Source: Clostridiales bacterium UBA4653 (GTDB lineage Bacteria; Bacillota; Clostridia; Oscillospirales; CAG-272). From it: a DNA stretch of 6,542 nucleotides. The DNA lies in assembly GCA_002405565.1 (NCBI GenBank), contig DHMB01000023.1:1-6542 (forward strand). The letters run 5' to 3'. Positions 5,934 through 6,542 of the stretch are shown in pieces. The translations under genes and the position numbers were made by a program. How positions within the stretch are numbered: the first letter of the stretch is position 1; each line of letters begins with the position of its first letter. A model generated the notes under the pieces. That model had not been told where the DNA came from, ran no database searches, and saw nothing but the letters and a program-made list of their open reading frames with translations.

Positions 5934-6542
5934 TTATAATATTTTGATGGTGCATATTATACCAAGCACCGCAAAAACAACGCCGATCGCAATCTCGCAC
6001 GCGAGAAGAAGCGAAGGAACTATGAGAGCAAGCGCGGCGGAAACAAAGAGCACCGCCATAAGAACTATCAATCCGACAAAGACGGTCTTGTCCGTCGAAA
6101 AATGAAGTCTTATCTTGCCGAGTTTGAATCTTCCGTCATGCTTGTTTGCCGTTACAGCGGCATAGATGACCGCCGCGGGAACAAGAAATCCGATCGGATA
6201 AGCAAGCACTTTGAGAATAACGTCAAGCACTCTTACCGCGCTCGCCGTAAACGTTCCCATGGAAACGGAGTTATAATAAACGGAAATCGCGCAAAGAACA
6301 GTGCAACCCGCGACATACGTATATATCTTCGGGCAGAGGTTCGCTATGAAAAGAACAAAGATAAGTGCCGCGAAAGCAACCTTGATCTTCATATCCGCTC
6401 TTGTCAGCTCGTTATAAAGTCCGAACGCCAGAACAATCGGCGCAACTGCGGCACATACGCCTGCAAGAGAAAATACTCTTCCCTTTATGTTTTTGATCAG
6501 CCCGTAAACCGTGCCGAATACCAATGCCGCAAACAGGACGAG
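5934..6542 (-). CDS. Multi-pass membrane protein of unknown function, 5' end outside the window
   Basis: The frame is open from the TAA at 5934-5936 to the window edge, giving 202 residues of the C-terminal part. Hydrophobic segments lie at about 1-16, 24-42, 52-69, 72-90, 104-131, 152-174 and 176-198, so six or seven membrane passes. A single basic loop (ANKHDGRFKLGKIRLHF, 132-148) is probably cytoplasmic. A TTG at 6522-6524 can be read as a start, but it has no ribosome binding site and the six codons upstream (LVLFAA) extend the same membrane helix, so the true start lies beyond 6542. I recognise no family motif, transport signature or catalytic residue. No intrinsic terminator follows the stop. 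The next 120 bases are AT-rich and hold the promoter of the following gene, so some read-through is possible. Confidence 0.8.
   Translation of the reverse strand, partial: LVLFAALVFGTVYGLIKNIKGRVFSLAGVCAAVAPIVLAFGLYNELTRADMKIKVAFAALIFVLFIANLCPKIYTYVAGCTVLCAISVYYNSVSMGTFTASAVRVLDVILKVLAYPIGFLVPAAVIYAAVTANKHDGRFKLGKIRLHFSTDKTVFVGLIVLMAVLFVSAALALIVPSLLLACEIAIGVVFAVLGIICTIKIL

Noticed and set aside
6522..6524. TTG as the start codon of the right-hand membrane protein
   Set aside because: No ribosome binding site; the frame stays open to the window edge and the upstream codons extend the same hydrophobic helix, so the gene is cut by the window.

Overview
The window reads as chromosomal DNA of a Gram-positive, low-to-mid-GC bacterium, most likely an uncultured Clostridia (Oscillospiraceae-like) lineage. 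The grounds are AGGAGG-type ribosome binding sites before most genes, two near-consensus sigma-A promoters, a Bacillus/Clostridium-style class II lysyl-tRNA synthetase, a CtpB-like S41 protease and a CdaR/PucR-type regulator. Placement below the class level is inference.

Every gene I can support lies on the minus strand, so the window reads from right to left. At the right edge is the 3' part of a multi-pass membrane protein (5934-6542, running off the window). An AT-rich gap with a sigma-A-like promoter (5879-5907) follows. It is placed to transcribe a five-gene row: a CdaR/PucR-family transcription factor (4725-5810), a membrane-anchored carboxy-terminal processing protease (3298-4650), greA (2783-3265), lysS (809-2755) and a small single-pass membrane protein of unknown function (158-730). 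The gaps are 74, 32, 27 and 78 bases, and I see no convincing intrinsic terminator in any of them. Two of the gaps (after the regulator and after lysS) hold strong hairpins that lack a following U-tract. At the left edge is the 5' half of a tRNA-Gly(UCC) gene (1-38) with its own promoter (TTGACA, 17 bp, TACTAT), A-tracts upstream of the -35 box and a small leader hairpin.

Functionally the row joins transcription-elongation rescue (GreA), lysine charging of tRNA (LysRS) and surface proteolysis (S41 protease) behind a regulator gene whose family usually senses small carboxylic acids or similar ligands. The greA-lysS core is an ordinary housekeeping arrangement. Its most distinctive feature is that the LysRS carries an extra C-terminal MetRS/EMAPII-like tRNA-binding OB-fold joined by an Ala/Pro/Lys/Glu-rich linker. 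I found no mobile element, CRISPR array, defence system or other clearly novel system. The points worth a second look are the LysRS fusion, the two intergenic hairpins, the regulator at the head of the operon, and the tRNA promoter architecture.
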